This document shows positions 17,518 through 26,991 of a DNA stretch of 64,000 nucleotides, piece by piece (position 1 is the stretch's first letter; every line of letters begins with the position of its first letter). The notes under the pieces were generated by a model. That model ran no database searches and was not told where the DNA came from. It was given only the letters and a program-made list of their open reading frames with translations. Both the position numbers and the translations under genes were made by a program. The stretch covers positions 1 to 64,000 of the forward strand of contig NZ_LIXJ01000011.1 in NCBI RefSeq assembly GCF_001905795.1. Direction: 5' to 3'. This DNA is from Streptomyces sp. CB01580 (GTDB lineage Bacteria > Actinomycetota > Actinomycetes > Streptomycetales > Streptomycetaceae).

Positions 17518-19269
17518 TCATTTCCGGTCACTGTCGCCTGCGTGGTGCTGGCGATGGCATTCCGAATGGACGAGCCGAAGGTCCTTGCTCTCATCAGAAC
17601 CGCCGTGCCGCCGGTAGGTGAAGTGGTGTTTATGCAACCGCTTCTTCATCGCGTCGAACCAGTCAATCCACTCGCGTGGACTGTCGGGCTCATATTCCGC
17701 GCCGGCAATGAGCGCTTGACCGCACAGTGGGCAGATGCCCTTCTGGCGGGCTGCCAGAGTGAGGCTGATCTTGTCCATGGGCGGTGGTGTGCGCGTCTGG
17801 CGGCGTTGACTCCAGTAGTCGAGGAGCGCAGGATCGTCAGGTGACGACTTACCCCTGACCAACTGATGCCGCCTGATGTTGGTCCAGGCGAACTTGGGAA
17901 GGTGTGCGCCCGTGGCGCGGTCACCGAATACCCAGTTGTTCATCTTGGATCGGTTGAGCCTGCCGAAGTACTTATTCACGATCCAGTGCTTCGGCTTCTT
18001 CGGGTGGGTGCGCTTGGCCCACTTGTAGGTGAGCGTCCACACGTAGCTGTCCAGCGCCGAGAACGTGCGACTGGACACCACTGTCCGGTAATACGCGGAC
18101 CAGCCCCTAACGATAGGGGAGAGACGGCGTAGTACGACCGTGATGCTCTGCCCCAACAGGGCTTGCATCTCGCATCTCAGTCGGTTCCGGACTCTCTTGA
18201 CCGCGTCCTTGCTGGGCGTGATGATCAGTCTGTCACCATGGCGGCGGATGTTGAACCCCAGGAAATCGAACCCGTCCGACAGGTGGAGGATTCGCGTCTT
18301 CTCTTCGTTGAAGCGAAGCCCTCGGGGTTTCAGCCATTCAGCCAGGCGTGACCTGACGGATTCCGCCTCTGACTCGCTCGTGCAGAACACGGCGAAGTCA
18401 TCGGCGTAACGCACCAGGATCGGAGTACCTTTCGCAGCCCACATGACCTTTCCTTTGCGGGTAGCGAATCGGACTCCTGCGGCCTCCTCCATCCCGTGCA
18501 GAGCAATGTTGAGCAACAAGGGACTGATCACTCCGCCTTGAGGGGTTCCCTCCTCGGTCCGGGTGAAGCGTCCGTCATCGATCACACCAGCCTTCAGCCA
18601 CTGCCGGATCAATTCCCGGGCTGGGAATTGCCCGACGACTTCGAGCAGGTGGGGATGGTCGATGCGGTCGAACGCGGCGGCCAGGTCGGCGTCCAGTACC
18701 CACTGACGCTTGGCCGCCTTGCCCTTCGCGGTGCTGAAGATCGCCTGGATGGCGTCGTGGCAGCCGCGGCCCGGCCGGAATCCGTAAGAACGTGATTCAA
18801 ACCGAGCTTCCCACTCAGGCTCCAGCGCGTTCTTCACACGTGCCTGGATGACCCTGTCACGCATGACAGGGATTCCGAGTGGTCGCTGCTTTCCTTTCCT
18901 CTTTGGGATGTAGACCCGCTTAACGGGCCGGGCCCGCCAGGGTTGTGTTTGGCGGTCAACTTCAACTGCCATCCGTGCTCTCGCCTTGGGAGTGAGAGCA
19001 CGTTCCCTGTCAATCCCTGCCGTCTTGCGGCCCTTGCTCTGCTGTGTTACCCGCTTCACGCTCACGAGCGTGTTGCTGCGGCTTCTCAGCATGAGCTTTT
19101 GCAGATTGCGAACCTTCTTGAGGTCCCCTTCCTGTGTCGCTTTGAAGATCCTTTGTCTCAGGCGCCGTACGTTCTCCTCGGCTTCGGCCCAGTTGATGCT
19201 GTGCCAGTCGAGATGTCCGCCCTGGGGTCCGTTCGCTATGGAAGTCCGAACAGGCTTGGGTAACTCCAT
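17518..19269 (-). CDS. ltrA: group II intron reverse transcriptase/maturase with HNH endonuclease domain
   Basis: A 583-residue intron-encoded protein that helps splicing and reverse-transcribes the intron at its target. The RT blocks are GFRPGRGCHDAI (about 163-174), DADLAAAFDRIDH (193-205), GTPQGGVISPLLLN (241-254) and catalytic YADD (288-291), then GFDFLGFNIRR and a maturase domain X (about 370-440). The C-terminus from residue 513 is a zinc HNH nuclease: CPLCGQAL ... HHFTYRRHGG ... DLRLVHSECHRQHH. All motifs are intact, so the protein may be functional. ATG 19269 follows the domain IV leader. The symbol is given by family analogy. Confidence 0.93.
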   Translation of the reverse strand: MELPKPVRTSIANGPQGGHLDWHSINWAEAEENVRRLRQRIFKATQEGDLKKVRNLQKLMLRSRSNTLVSVKRVTQQSKGRKTAGIDRERALTPKARARMAVEVDRQTQPWRARPVKRVYIPKRKGKQRPLGIPVMRDRVIQARVKNALEPEWEARFESRSYGFRPGRGCHDAIQAIFSTAKGKAAKRQWVLDADLAAAFDRIDHPHLLEVVGQFPARELIRQWLKAGVIDDGRFTRTEEGTPQGGVISPLLLNIALHGMEEAAGVRFATRKGKVMWAAKGTPILVRYADDFAVFCTSESEAESVRSRLAEWLKPRGLRFNEEKTRILHLSDGFDFLGFNIRRHGDRLIITPSKDAVKRVRNRLRCEMQALLGQSITVVLRRLSPIVRGWSAYYRTVVSSRTFSALDSYVWTLTYKWAKRTHPKKPKHWIVNKYFGRLNRSKMNNWVFGDRATGAHLPKFAWTNIRRHQLVRGKSSPDDPALLDYWSQRRQTRTPPPMDKISLTLAARQKGICPLCGQALIAGAEYEPDSPREWIDWFDAMKKRLHKHHFTYRRHGGSDESKDLRLVHSECHRQHHAGDSDRK

Positions 19270-19936
19270 CTGTAGGTTCCCCCTTCGCGTCTAACTTGTC
19301 CGTCAGGTTCTGGCTGCTTTACTCGGGATACTGCAAAGGCTCACCTGGTCCACGTGGGCGCCCTTTCGGGCCGGGTCACTGGGACCCGTATCCGGCGGGT
19401 TATGGCTGGAGGCGTGAAGGTCGCCTCCAGTTTTCCCCTGATCTTTCGATCTACCGGTATTCGCTTTTTGGACCATCCTGTTCCCGCTGGAGAATTGGAC
19501 CTTCCTTGCGGTTGACTTACCGGGCCGAGGCCCGGACTCCATCGGGGTTTCCACGTTCCACACACGTAAGTTACGGCTGGGGTGGGTGCCCCCTCTATCC
19601 CGGAACCGGCGGTGTCCTCCTTCCGGTCTCAAATCTCCGGAAGTCGCCTGACGCCTCTCAGCGTCGGGTTCTATAGCTGCCGACTGCGAACCACCAGGCA
19701 GCTTCAACCTTACGAGACATCAACAGGGGTTCACGCGGTTCACCCGTCCAGCCTTTCCCTAGCCTGTTGCTTCCCGGTGGCCGGGAAACTCTTGGGCTTG
19801 AACACTCAGCTTCACACCCCGCTGTTACCGGCGACGCATGTGAGCGCGGGAACGGATACGGACACTAATCCGGGGTCAGCACATTTCTCCTTCCTTCGTG
19901 GCTTTCCCACTTAACGTGTGCGACTTCGTGTCGCAC

Positions 19937-20048
19937 CTTGAGGCGGTTGAAGCACCGTCCCACGACCTCGCGATGCTTGTAGCGTCGCGGTCGAAGGTCG
20001 GCGATTGGACCGCCGCGGCTGCCTCGACGGTTCAAAGAACGCACGTCG
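19937..20048 (-). pseudogene. IS5-type transposase, 5' exon of intron insertion
   Basis: The minus strand reads RRGSRGGPIADLRPRRYKHREVVGRCFNRLK, the block preceding the last catalytic region of IS5-type transposases. The frame stops exactly where the intron begins (19936). The transposase N-terminal two thirds are missing; the fragment abuts the 3' end of the P-type ATPase gene at 20076. Confidence 0.8.
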
Positions 20049-20075
20049 ACCAGGCGAGGGTTCACCGAGCGGCCC

Positions 20076-23000
20076 TCAGCGGACGAAACGCACCGCGGGA
20101 CGCACCCGCGCCGCGAGGTCGGACAGCAGCCGGTCGGCCTGCGGCAGTACGCGGGGTCCGAGGGCGGCGGTACCGACGGCGACGGCCACGCCGGTCCACG
20201 CCACCGGTCCCAGCGGTGTGCACCCGAAGAAGTGGCTGACTCCCGGCGTCTGGACGAGGGCGACGAGCAGCACGGCGGTCCCGAGGACGGTGACCAGGAC
20301 CAGCGGGCTGTGGCGGCGCCCGACGACGGTCTGGGTGAGCTGGGCGCCGACCACACCGCACAGGGCCATCGTGCTGGTACGCCGGACCGAGCCGGGGGTG
20401 AGCCCGCCGAGCAGCCACGCGACGGCCGCGCCGACCCCGGTGATCACGCCGCGGTGGCGGATCTGACGAGTCAGCGCCGGCCCGAGGACGGCGAGACCTA
20501 CGGGTTCGTCGACGTCGGCAGGCTCGCGGGTGGGCTCCGGGTCGAGCGGGGTGACCGCGACCGCCATCGCAGGGAACATGTCGGTGAGCAGGTTGACCAG
20601 CAACAGCTGTCGCGTCGACAGCGGCGAGGTGCCGGACAGCAGGGTGCCCAGTACGGAGAAGCCGACCTCTCCGGCGTTCCCGCCGAGCAGGATGCTGATC
20701 GCGTCGGCCACGCTCCGCCACAGGGCACGGCCCTCGCCGATGGCGTCGATGAGCACCGACAGCTCGTCGGTGGTGACCACGAGGTCCGCGGCATTGCGCG
20801 CGGCGGCCGACCCACGCGCCGCGATGCCGACCCCGACATCGGCGGCACGGATGGCGGCGGCGTCGTTGGCGCCGTCCCCGACCATGCCCACGACGCTCCC
20901 CGCCTCCTGGAGCGCCTCGACCACCAGCAGCTTCTGCTCGGGTGCGACGCGGGCCACGACGCCGCAGTCCCGGAGCAGGTGCGCCCGCCCCGCCCGGTCG
21001 AGCGCGGCGAGTTCGTCGCCGGTGACGACCGTGACGTCCGGCGGCCAGCCGAGGGCCAGCGCCACGGAACGGGCGGTCTCGGGGTGGTCGCCGGTGAGCA
21101 TGACGGGTCGTACGCCGACCTCGCCGAGTCCGGCCACGAGCGGGGCCGAACTGGCGCGAGGGCGGTCGGCGAGCGCCACGAACCCGACGAGTTCCAGCAG
21201 TTCGAGTGGCTTGTCGAGTGCCTCGGTCGCCTCCTGCGCCGCGAGGTGGCGTCGGGCGACGGCCAGCAGCCGCAGGCCCCGGGCGGCAAGGGCACGCGCC
21301 GTGTCGACGGTTGCCGGATCCGCGTCGGGGCAACACGGCAGCATGACCTCGGGAGCTCCCTTGACGACCAGGGTGTCCGTGCCGTCCGCGTCTCTTCCGA
21401 CGGCGGCCGCGTAGCCCCGGCTCGCTTCGAAGGGCTGGGCCCGCAGGACGGTCCACCCGGTCTCCCGCGGGGCGGCGGCCAGGACGGCCTCGTCGGTGGC
21501 GTGGGCGTGGACGCCCGGCTGCTCGGCGGCGCGGGGACAGGCCCGGGCGGCGATGCGAAGGATCTGTTCCGCTTCAGGGGCCGAGGTCTGGTGCTCGGCG
21601 CCGGTGGCGGTGACCAGGCAGACGACTCGCAGCCGGTTCTCGGTGAGGGTCCCGGTCTTGTCGAAGCACATGGTGTCCACCCGGCCCAGGGCCTCCAGGC
21701 TGCGCGGCGTGCGGACCAGGACGCCCAGCCGGCTGAGCCGCCGCGCCGCGGCCATCTGTGCCACCGTCGCCACCAAGGGCATGCCCTCGGGAACGGCGGC
21801 CACCGCGACCGCCAGCCCGCCCTGGAGCGCGGTACGCACCGGGCGGCCGCGCAGCAGGGACAGAGCCGCCACCGCGGCGCCGCCCGCGAGGGTCAGGGGA
21901 AGCGCCCGACGGGTCAGCTGGTGCAGCCGCGCCTGGACCCCCGCCGACGGGGGGACCCGGGCGGCGAGGGACGCCGCGCGGCCGGCCTCGGTCTGGTCGC
22001 CGGTGCCCACCACCACGGCGCGGGCGTGCCCGGCCACCACCGTGGTGCCCTCGAACGCCATCGAACTGCGGTCCGCGACGGACGGCTCCGCCACGGGCGC
22101 CACCTGTTTGGGCGCGGGCAGCGACTCGCCGGTCAGCGAGGACTCATCGACCTCGAAGCCGCTGACCTCCAGCAGACGTGCGTCGGCCGGCACCACGTCA
22201 TTCGTGCGCAGCTCGATCACCTCGCCGGGTGACAGTCGTCCGGCCTCGACGACGGTTGGTTCGTCCGCCGACACGTCGGGCAGGCGCCGGGCCGTGCGCC
22301 GCTGCCCCGTGGCGAGTTCGGCCAGCGCCCGCTCAGCGCGTAGCCGTTGCACCCCGCCGACCAGGGCGTTCCCGGTGACGGCGCCGACGACGAGGAACGC
22401 GTCCACCACGGACCCCAGCAGCGCGGACGCGGTGGCGCCGATCAGCAGGACGGGGGTGAACGGGTCGTCGAGTTCGGCCCAGGTGGCGCCCGCCAGACGC
22501 GCGCCGATCCGGACCGGCGCGAGGATCGGGTGGGCGGCAGCGGCGTTGAGGGCGTGGCCGGTCCGGCCCCGCACCACCTCCCACGTCGTGGGCGCGGCCC
22601 GCGGCGCCCTCGCCAGCCGGGCCATGACCTCCTCCGGATGCAGGGCGTGCCACGGCACCCGCGGTCCGGGATGCGGGGACTCGCCGGAAGCGGCACCCAG
22701 CGCGCCGCACCAGCCGGACACCAGAGCCGCGGCGGCGGCGATGGTGACCGGGCTGATCCGCAGTTCGAGGGGGAAGGGGACCGGTTGGGTCCGGGCCCCG
22801 CGGGTGAGCACCAGGAGTTCGGAGAGCGTGGCACCCGCCTCGGCGAGGAACTTGGCCCGACGGCCGGCCGCCCGTGCCGCGGGCACGGCGGAAAGCAGCC
22901 GCCACGCACCCTCCAGACCCTGCAGAGGCAGGACGTCCGCACCCCAGACGACGGCCCCGCGCTCGTCGGCGAGGGCCACGGCGACATCACTGCCGAGCAG

Positions 23001-24713
23001 CCCTTCGAGCACGTCGCGGGCGGCGTCGGCCGACGCTCCTTCCTTCGCCGTCCGGTCGGTCGGCGCCCCCTCCGCCGCCGTCCGGTCGATCGGTACGCGC
23101 GCCACCGTCAGGACCGTCCGCCCGCCGTTCCGTAATCCGGCCACCACCTCGGCCAACGGAAGCCCCGGAGGGGTGAGTTGGTCGGCCAGGGTCCCGAACT
23201 CGCCGAGCGAGCGGTCATCCGGCACGACGACGTGCAGACCGGCCCGGCGCGCGGCGTCCAGCACGGCCTCAGCCATCGGATCGAGTTCCCGGCCGACCAG
23301 GACGGTGCCGACATCCCTGCCGCGCACCGACGCGATCATCAGGCCGGTGTCGGGCGGTTCCGTGTACGGCGCCGCCTCGTCGGGCACCGGCCGCAGGCCG
23401 AGCCCCGGTTTCCCGGCCCGGGACACCAACGCCCCGTCCTCGGGCGTGCACAGGGTCGCTGTGGCCTCCCGCCACAGTCGGCGGTGATCCCATCCGCTCG
23501 CGCTGGGATGGACCTCCAGCACGGTGCGCCGGGTGCTGCGCAGCGCTCCTGGATGGAGGACGACGGTGTCCACGATCTCCAGTCGGCGCAGTCGCTCCGG
23601 GCTGCGGACCAGCACGTTCTCGCGTGCCAGGACACTGCCGAGCGCTGCGGTGAAGGCCGCCGGGCCGTAGCGCGCGGCCTTGGGCGAACCGGCGAGTGCG
23701 GTCTCCGCCGCCCCGTCGAGACTGTGGGTGAACAGGAGCGCGGTGACGGCACCGCCCAGCATTCCGTTGATCGCGGCGTCGGCATACTGCTCGCCGGGGC
23801 ACGAACGCAGCGGCGGGCGCACGGTGTCGTCCCCGCCCACCGTCGGCCTGCCCGGGACACACAGGGTGTCGTGCGCCGCGTCGAATGCCGCGAGCCGGGC
23901 GACGGACTCCGTCAGCTGGGCGATCCGCAAGGCCGCGTCGAGCAGCAGCGGGCTCGGCGACTGCCCGATCCCGCAGGCGGCAGCATGGGCGGCGGCGAGT
24001 GCCAGGTCGGCCAGGTCCGGGCCCAGCGTCCGGTTCAGCGCCCCCCGTACGCGGGAGTCCTCACGCATCACGACGGCTGCGGCAACGACGATCTCCGGCA
24101 CGGATCTCAGCGGGATCGTCCTGGCCACGAGGGCGGTGGCGATGCCTACCGCGTCGCAGGCCACGGCGACCGCATTGACGCGCACACCTCCGGTCGTCCC
24201 CGGGTGCGTGTGCTCCAGCGCCTGGTCGTCGACGCGCACCAGCCCGTGCCGGGCGGCGATCTCGGACACCCGGTCCACCAACTGCTCATCGACCGCGGCC
24301 TCGGTGGTCTGCACGACCAGCCGTTCCAGGCCGCCGTCCCAGTAGGCGACCAGCACATCGGGGTGCTCGGCCAGTTCGACGGCCAGTTTCTCGCAGGCGG
24401 CCTCGAATTGCTCCAGGGCCGGTCTCCGCGTCTCCGGAGACCGCCGCAGCGCGAGGTGCATGCGGGACCCGGCACGCCAGTGACCGGTCCGCGGGGTCAT
24501 GGCGTTGCGGGCGACTCTGCCGACCCGCACCGCGGTCTCCGACACCTCCGCCGCACCGCTCAAGACGCCACGCGCACCGGCGCTCACGAGTTCGGCGGCC
24601 ATTCGTGCCGTGTTGGTGGCCGGCGGGGCGATCCGGCGTGCGGCCCCGACCGGGGCCGCCAAGGCGTTCTGCAGGACCACGGCGGGCAGCCCGGTCAGCA
24701 AGCGGAGCAGCAT
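20076..24713 (-). CDS. large cation-translocating P-type ATPase (CtpI-like)
   Basis: A 1545-residue membrane ATPase, about twice the usual length, like mycobacterial CtpI. Residues 1 to about 700 form a poorly conserved N-terminal half with heavy-metal-associated-like segments and alanine-rich helices. The catalytic half has TGES (actuator), PEG in the membrane helix before the phosphorylation site, DKTGTLTE near residue 1018, KGAPE, and the hinge GDGANDAAAIRAADVGVG near 1284. Membrane segments flank these and continue to the C-terminus. The transported ion is unknown. ATG 24713 is used. The gene for a Lys/Ala-rich membrane-anchored protein follows upstream on the same strand. Confidence 0.92.
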   Translation of the reverse strand: MLLRLLTGLPAVVLQNALAAPVGAARRIAPPATNTARMAAELVSAGARGVLSGAAEVSETAVRVGRVARNAMTPRTGHWRAGSRMHLALRRSPETRRPALEQFEAACEKLAVELAEHPDVLVAYWDGGLERLVVQTTEAAVDEQLVDRVSEIAARHGLVRVDDQALEHTHPGTTGGVRVNAVAVACDAVGIATALVARTIPLRSVPEIVVAAAVVMREDSRVRGALNRTLGPDLADLALAAAHAAACGIGQSPSPLLLDAALRIAQLTESVARLAAFDAAHDTLCVPGRPTVGGDDTVRPPLRSCPGEQYADAAINGMLGGAVTALLFTHSLDGAAETALAGSPKAARYGPAAFTAALGSVLARENVLVRSPERLRRLEIVDTVVLHPGALRSTRRTVLEVHPSASGWDHRRLWREATATLCTPEDGALVSRAGKPGLGLRPVPDEAAPYTEPPDTGLMIASVRGRDVGTVLVGRELDPMAEAVLDAARRAGLHVVVPDDRSLGEFGTLADQLTPPGLPLAEVVAGLRNGGRTVLTVARVPIDRTAAEGAPTDRTAKEGASADAARDVLEGLLGSDVAVALADERGAVVWGADVLPLQGLEGAWRLLSAVPAARAAGRRAKFLAEAGATLSELLVLTRGARTQPVPFPLELRISPVTIAAAAALVSGWCGALGAASGESPHPGPRVPWHALHPEEVMARLARAPRAAPTTWEVVRGRTGHALNAAAAHPILAPVRIGARLAGATWAELDDPFTPVLLIGATASALLGSVVDAFLVVGAVTGNALVGGVQRLRAERALAELATGQRRTARRLPDVSADEPTVVEAGRLSPGEVIELRTNDVVPADARLLEVSGFEVDESSLTGESLPAPKQVAPVAEPSVADRSSMAFEGTTVVAGHARAVVVGTGDQTEAGRAASLAARVPPSAGVQARLHQLTRRALPLTLAGGAAVAALSLLRGRPVRTALQGGLAVAVAAVPEGMPLVATVAQMAAARRLSRLGVLVRTPRSLEALGRVDTMCFDKTGTLTENRLRVVCLVTATGAEHQTSAPEAEQILRIAARACPRAAEQPGVHAHATDEAVLAAAPRETGWTVLRAQPFEASRGYAAAVGRDADGTDTLVVKGAPEVMLPCCPDADPATVDTARALAARGLRLLAVARRHLAAQEATEALDKPLELLELVGFVALADRPRASSAPLVAGLGEVGVRPVMLTGDHPETARSVALALGWPPDVTVVTGDELAALDRAGRAHLLRDCGVVARVAPEQKLLVVEALQEAGSVVGMVGDGANDAAAIRAADVGVGIAARGSAAARNAADLVVTTDELSVLIDAIGEGRALWRSVADAISILLGGNAGEVGFSVLGTLLSGTSPLSTRQLLLVNLLTDMFPAMAVAVTPLDPEPTREPADVDEPVGLAVLGPALTRQIRHRGVITGVGAAVAWLLGGLTPGSVRRTSTMALCGVVGAQLTQTVVGRRHSPLVLVTVLGTAVLLVALVQTPGVSHFFGCTPLGPVAWTGVAVAVGTAALGPRVLPQADRLLSDLAARVRPAVRFVR

Positions 24714-24930
24714 GTGTCACCTTCGCGAGCCTGCCGCATTGGGCTGGGGCGGTACGGACGGTGGGTCGTCGGAGCGGGGGAGTAAGGATCGTCGAACGGG
24801 GTCGTCGAGCGGGTTGCGGACACGGCGGCCGGCCGTCGAGCGCGTGATGGTCGTGGTGATCGGCCGCTGTGGCGGACGGCGGCGCGATGGCCGGCTCCCA
24901 CGTTCGGCCGCCGAAGCGGGCGGGGCGTCG

Positions 24931-25497
24931 TCAGGTCTTCTTCCGCCCACCCGCCCGGGTACGCGAGGTGCCCGCCGCGGTGCTCTTGGTGGTCCGCCCG
25001 GACGGGCGGGCCTTGGCCTTGGTACTCGCCGACTTGGGCGTGCGGCTCTTCGCCGTCCCCGCACTTGCCTTACTGGGACGGGTCGTCGCCTTGCCGGAAC
25101 GGGACTTCGCCTTGCCTGCGACGGTCGATGCCTTGGCCGACCTGCCGGTGCGCTTCGTCCGCGATTCCTCGGCACGGGCCTCGTCGGCCGCCGCGGCGTC
25201 CTTGGGACGCTGCTGGGTGAGCCACACGGCTGCGGCGCCCGCCGCGGCCAGCGGCCATTCGATCACACCAGCCACACCGAGCAGCCCGGCACCCGTGTAC
25301 GCGGCGACGCGCCGCGCGCGGGGCGAGACGATCCCGACGGAGTCCAGCACACCGTCGACGAACTCCTTGGCCCGGTCCGCGCCAGGAACCTTCTCCACTG
25401 CCGCCGTCATCGTCTCCATGGGGTGCGTGAGCGTCTCCTGAACGGGATGCCGCTCCTTCGTGTCCCCTGAGCCGTGCGCATGGGAACTGTCAGTCAT
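24931..25497 (-). CDS. hypothetical protein with Lys/Ala-rich histone-like tail
   Basis: A 188-residue protein. The N-terminal ~80 residues contain an acidic/amphipathic part (MTAAVEKVPGADRAKEFVDGVLDSVGIV) and one hydrophobic segment (VAAYTGAGLLGVAGVIEWPLAAAGAAAVWL). The C-terminal ~100 residues are Lys, Arg, Ala, Ser and Thr in short irregular repeats (TAKSRTPKSASTKAKARPSGRTTKS), like actinobacterial histone/HU tails. A membrane-anchored nucleic-acid- or polyanion-binding protein is conceivable. It lies upstream of the large P-type ATPase on the same strand, about 220 bp away. Confidence 0.7.
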   Translation of the reverse strand: MTDSSHAHGSGDTKERHPVQETLTHPMETMTAAVEKVPGADRAKEFVDGVLDSVGIVSPRARRVAAYTGAGLLGVAGVIEWPLAAAGAAAVWLTQQRPKDAAAADEARAEESRTKRTGRSAKASTVAGKAKSRSGKATTRPSKASAGTAKSRTPKSASTKAKARPSGRTTKSTAAGTSRTRAGGRKKT

Positions 25498-25776
25498 GGT
25501 CCGCACTCCCTCCGTAGGACAGGTGAGGCATGCATCGAGGTTGTGGCATACCTCATATTCTCGACAACCTTGACCAGATCCGGCAATTTCGGCAACTCTG
25601 AAAGTGTCTACCCCATCGGAGGACGGACTCGACGATGCGGCGCCTCGCCGCGCGATTCCCTCCGCCGGACGAGCCGAGGCAATGTCCGCCGCTCGGGGGA
25701 GACGCCCCACAGGCACAGCGATGGCGACGCCGTCCGGGCCTCGGGCTTCGATTCCCACTTCTGCGGAGGCCGCCTC

Positions 25777-26046
25777 ATGCGCATCGAACTCACCTGGCCG
25801 CGTCCCGACACGGACGATCGGACCCTGACCCTCGTACTTCCGGACCTCCCTGACCTGCCCGCCCGGCTGTGCGCCGCTCCCGTCACCCTGTTGCGCGCCG
25901 TCGTGTGCGCGGAGCCCCTGCTCTCCGCCGCGGTCGGCGCCGTCGGCGCCGGCCCGCTGACCCGGGCCGCACTGCCGTACGCCCTGCGGTTCGCCCGGCA
26001 GGCGCTCGACACCGGTACGACCGACCGTCGCCCCCGGCACGACTGA
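25777..26046 (+). CDS. hypothetical small protein
   Basis: An 89-residue protein opening MRIELTWPRPDTDDRTLTLVLPDLPDLPARLCAAPVTLL, followed by an alanine-rich hydrophobic helix region. ATG 25777 has GGAGG nine bases upstream, which decides this start over the long open frame upstream. It diverges from the Lys/Ala-rich protein and may belong to the same P-type ATPase neighbourhood; small proteins next to CtpI-like ATPases are frequent (inference). Function unknown. Confidence 0.6.
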   Translation: MRIELTWPRPDTDDRTLTLVLPDLPDLPARLCAAPVTLLRAVVCAEPLLSAAVGAVGAGPLTRAALPYALRFARQALDTGTTDRRPRHD

Positions 26047-26231
26047 CCACCGCCGACGGGCCACCGTTCGAGACCCCCACCGGGCATCCTCACGCTGCGA
26101 TATGTCAGTGCGCCTGCAGAATCGACCAGATCGTCACGTCGCCCCGCCGTAGAAGGCGCGGAGGCGCACCAACGCCTGAAGGTCCGAGTCCGATTCCCGA
26201 AGCCTGTAGTCATCGCCGTCCTCAGTCATGG
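26047..26231. other. no gene seen
   Basis: This short GC-rich stretch lies between the small protein gene and the IS701 remnant. No signature was noticed. Confidence 0.3.
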
Positions 26232-26650
26232 CGGCGCCCTAAGAACACGCGCAACTCCCGGCTGCGCCCGTACACCTCGCCCCCGGTCGCCCATTCCGGT
26301 CTGATCCCGGCGGCCGGCGCCCGTTTCGCCTGTGCGAGGGAGAGCGCCGGCTTGGTGGCGAATGCGTGATTCCTGGGGAACCCGCCGTCGCCATCCGCGC
26401 CGGATCGGCGAACCAGTCGACCTGCACGTACAGGTCCCGGTCGACGAGGGCGTGGCCCCGCTCGGTCGCGTACATCGTGTACACGGCGACGATCACGTTC
26501 TCGACCCGGCACATCGCGCCGGAATACTGCCGACCCGAGGCCGCGGTCTTCGGCCCCTTCCTGGCCTGCCCCGTCTCGTCGAAGAACAGGCCCCCGTCGT
26601 CGGTGCCGAGGCGCCGGGGCAGGAACGCGCGCACCACGGTCTCTCGTGGC
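26232..26650 (-). pseudogene. IS701-family DDE transposase fragment
   Basis: The minus strand reads DDGGLFFDETGQARKGPKTAASGRQYSGAMCRVENVIVAVYTMYATERGHALVDRDLYVQVDWFADPARM, the first catalytic-Asp region of IS701-type transposases in Streptomyces. It continues one frame over as NHAFATKPALSLAQAKRAPAAGIRPEWATGGEVYGRSRELRVFLGRRHD. It is truncated at both ends and fused to an unrelated N-terminus. Confidence 0.75.
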
Positions 26651-26654
26651 GTCC

Positions 26655-26858
26655 TCCTCGCAGGCCGAGCTCGGCGGCGGCACCGGCGGCCAGCTCCAGT
26701 CGGTCCGGGTCGCCGCCGATGATCTGGACCGCGTTGCAGTGCAGGTCGTCGCGGATGATGGCGAGCTCGCGCCGGACCACCGCGGGGTCCGAGCGCTCGC
26801 GGGACATCCGGCCGTGCACGACGAACCCGGTGTCGTAGGTCATTCCTCTTGCTCGCAT
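26655..26858 (-). pseudogene. 5' fragment of an abortive-infection-like / glycosidase-like gene
   Basis: From ATG 26858 the minus strand reads MRARGMTYDTGFVVHGRMSRERSDPAVVRRELAIIRDDLHCNAVQIIGGDPDRLELAAGAAAELGLRGG. This matches the opening strand and helices of a TIM-barrel family often annotated as abortive infection protein. It breaks off after about 68 residues and passes into the IS701 remnant. It diverges from the TetR gene at 26992 across a repeat operator array, so it was probably the regulated gene. Confidence 0.6.
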
Positions 26859-26913
26859 GGTGACGTCCTCTCTGGCGCTCTCGGGCGGGTCGAGATTGAC
26901 AGGGAAAATGCGT

Positions 26914-26969
26914 GTACGCAAGTTTACTTGTGCGCAAGTTTGCCTGTACGTAAGTTTGCGTGTGCGCAG
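26914..26969. promoter_or_regulatory. four-copy 16-bp direct repeat operator array
   Basis: Copies start at 26914, 26930, 26946 and 26962 (the last partial): GTACGCAAGTTTACTT, GTGCGCAAGTTTGCCT, GTACGTAAGTTTGCGT, GTGCGCAG. The spacing is exactly 16 bp. Within the first copy and its junction CAAGT-TT-ACTTG is palindromic. It lies between the truncated Abi-like gene (minus) and the TetR gene (plus) and is presumably bound by that TetR protein. Confidence 0.75.
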
Positions 26970-26991
26970 TCCTGTGTGGAACGCTGACACC

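Larger units (their letters stand above)
17412..19936 (-). mobile_element. group II intron, apparently complete
   Basis: On the minus strand the element begins GTGCGACACG at 19936, matching the group II 5' consensus GUGYG, and shows GTTAAGT soon after. It ends ...CCCGAC at 17412, the usual AY end. It encodes a reverse transcriptase/maturase (17518-19269), followed by domain V (17453-17487) and a domain VI hairpin. A 9-nt EBS2 candidate (19701-19709, GGTTGAAGC on the minus strand) pairs perfectly with the exon at 19945-19953. EBS1 candidate TTTGAG (19628-19633) pairs with the last six exon bases CTCAAG (19937-19942). Splicing would restore an open transposase frame. Confidence 0.9.

Noticed and set aside
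19604..19609. CGGTT in the intron as EBS2 candidate
   Set aside because: It lies downstream of EBS1 in the intron, the wrong order, and pairs with fewer bases than GGTTGAAGC at 19701-19709.
20232..24785. Plus-strand open frames up to 666 codons opposite the P-type ATPase
   Set aside because: They are antisense shadows with low-complexity Arg/Gly/Ala composition; the minus strand has all ATPase motifs in order.
26910..26970. Possible CRISPR-like repeat array
   Set aside because: Period is 16 bp with no spacers; it is a direct-repeat operator between divergent genes.
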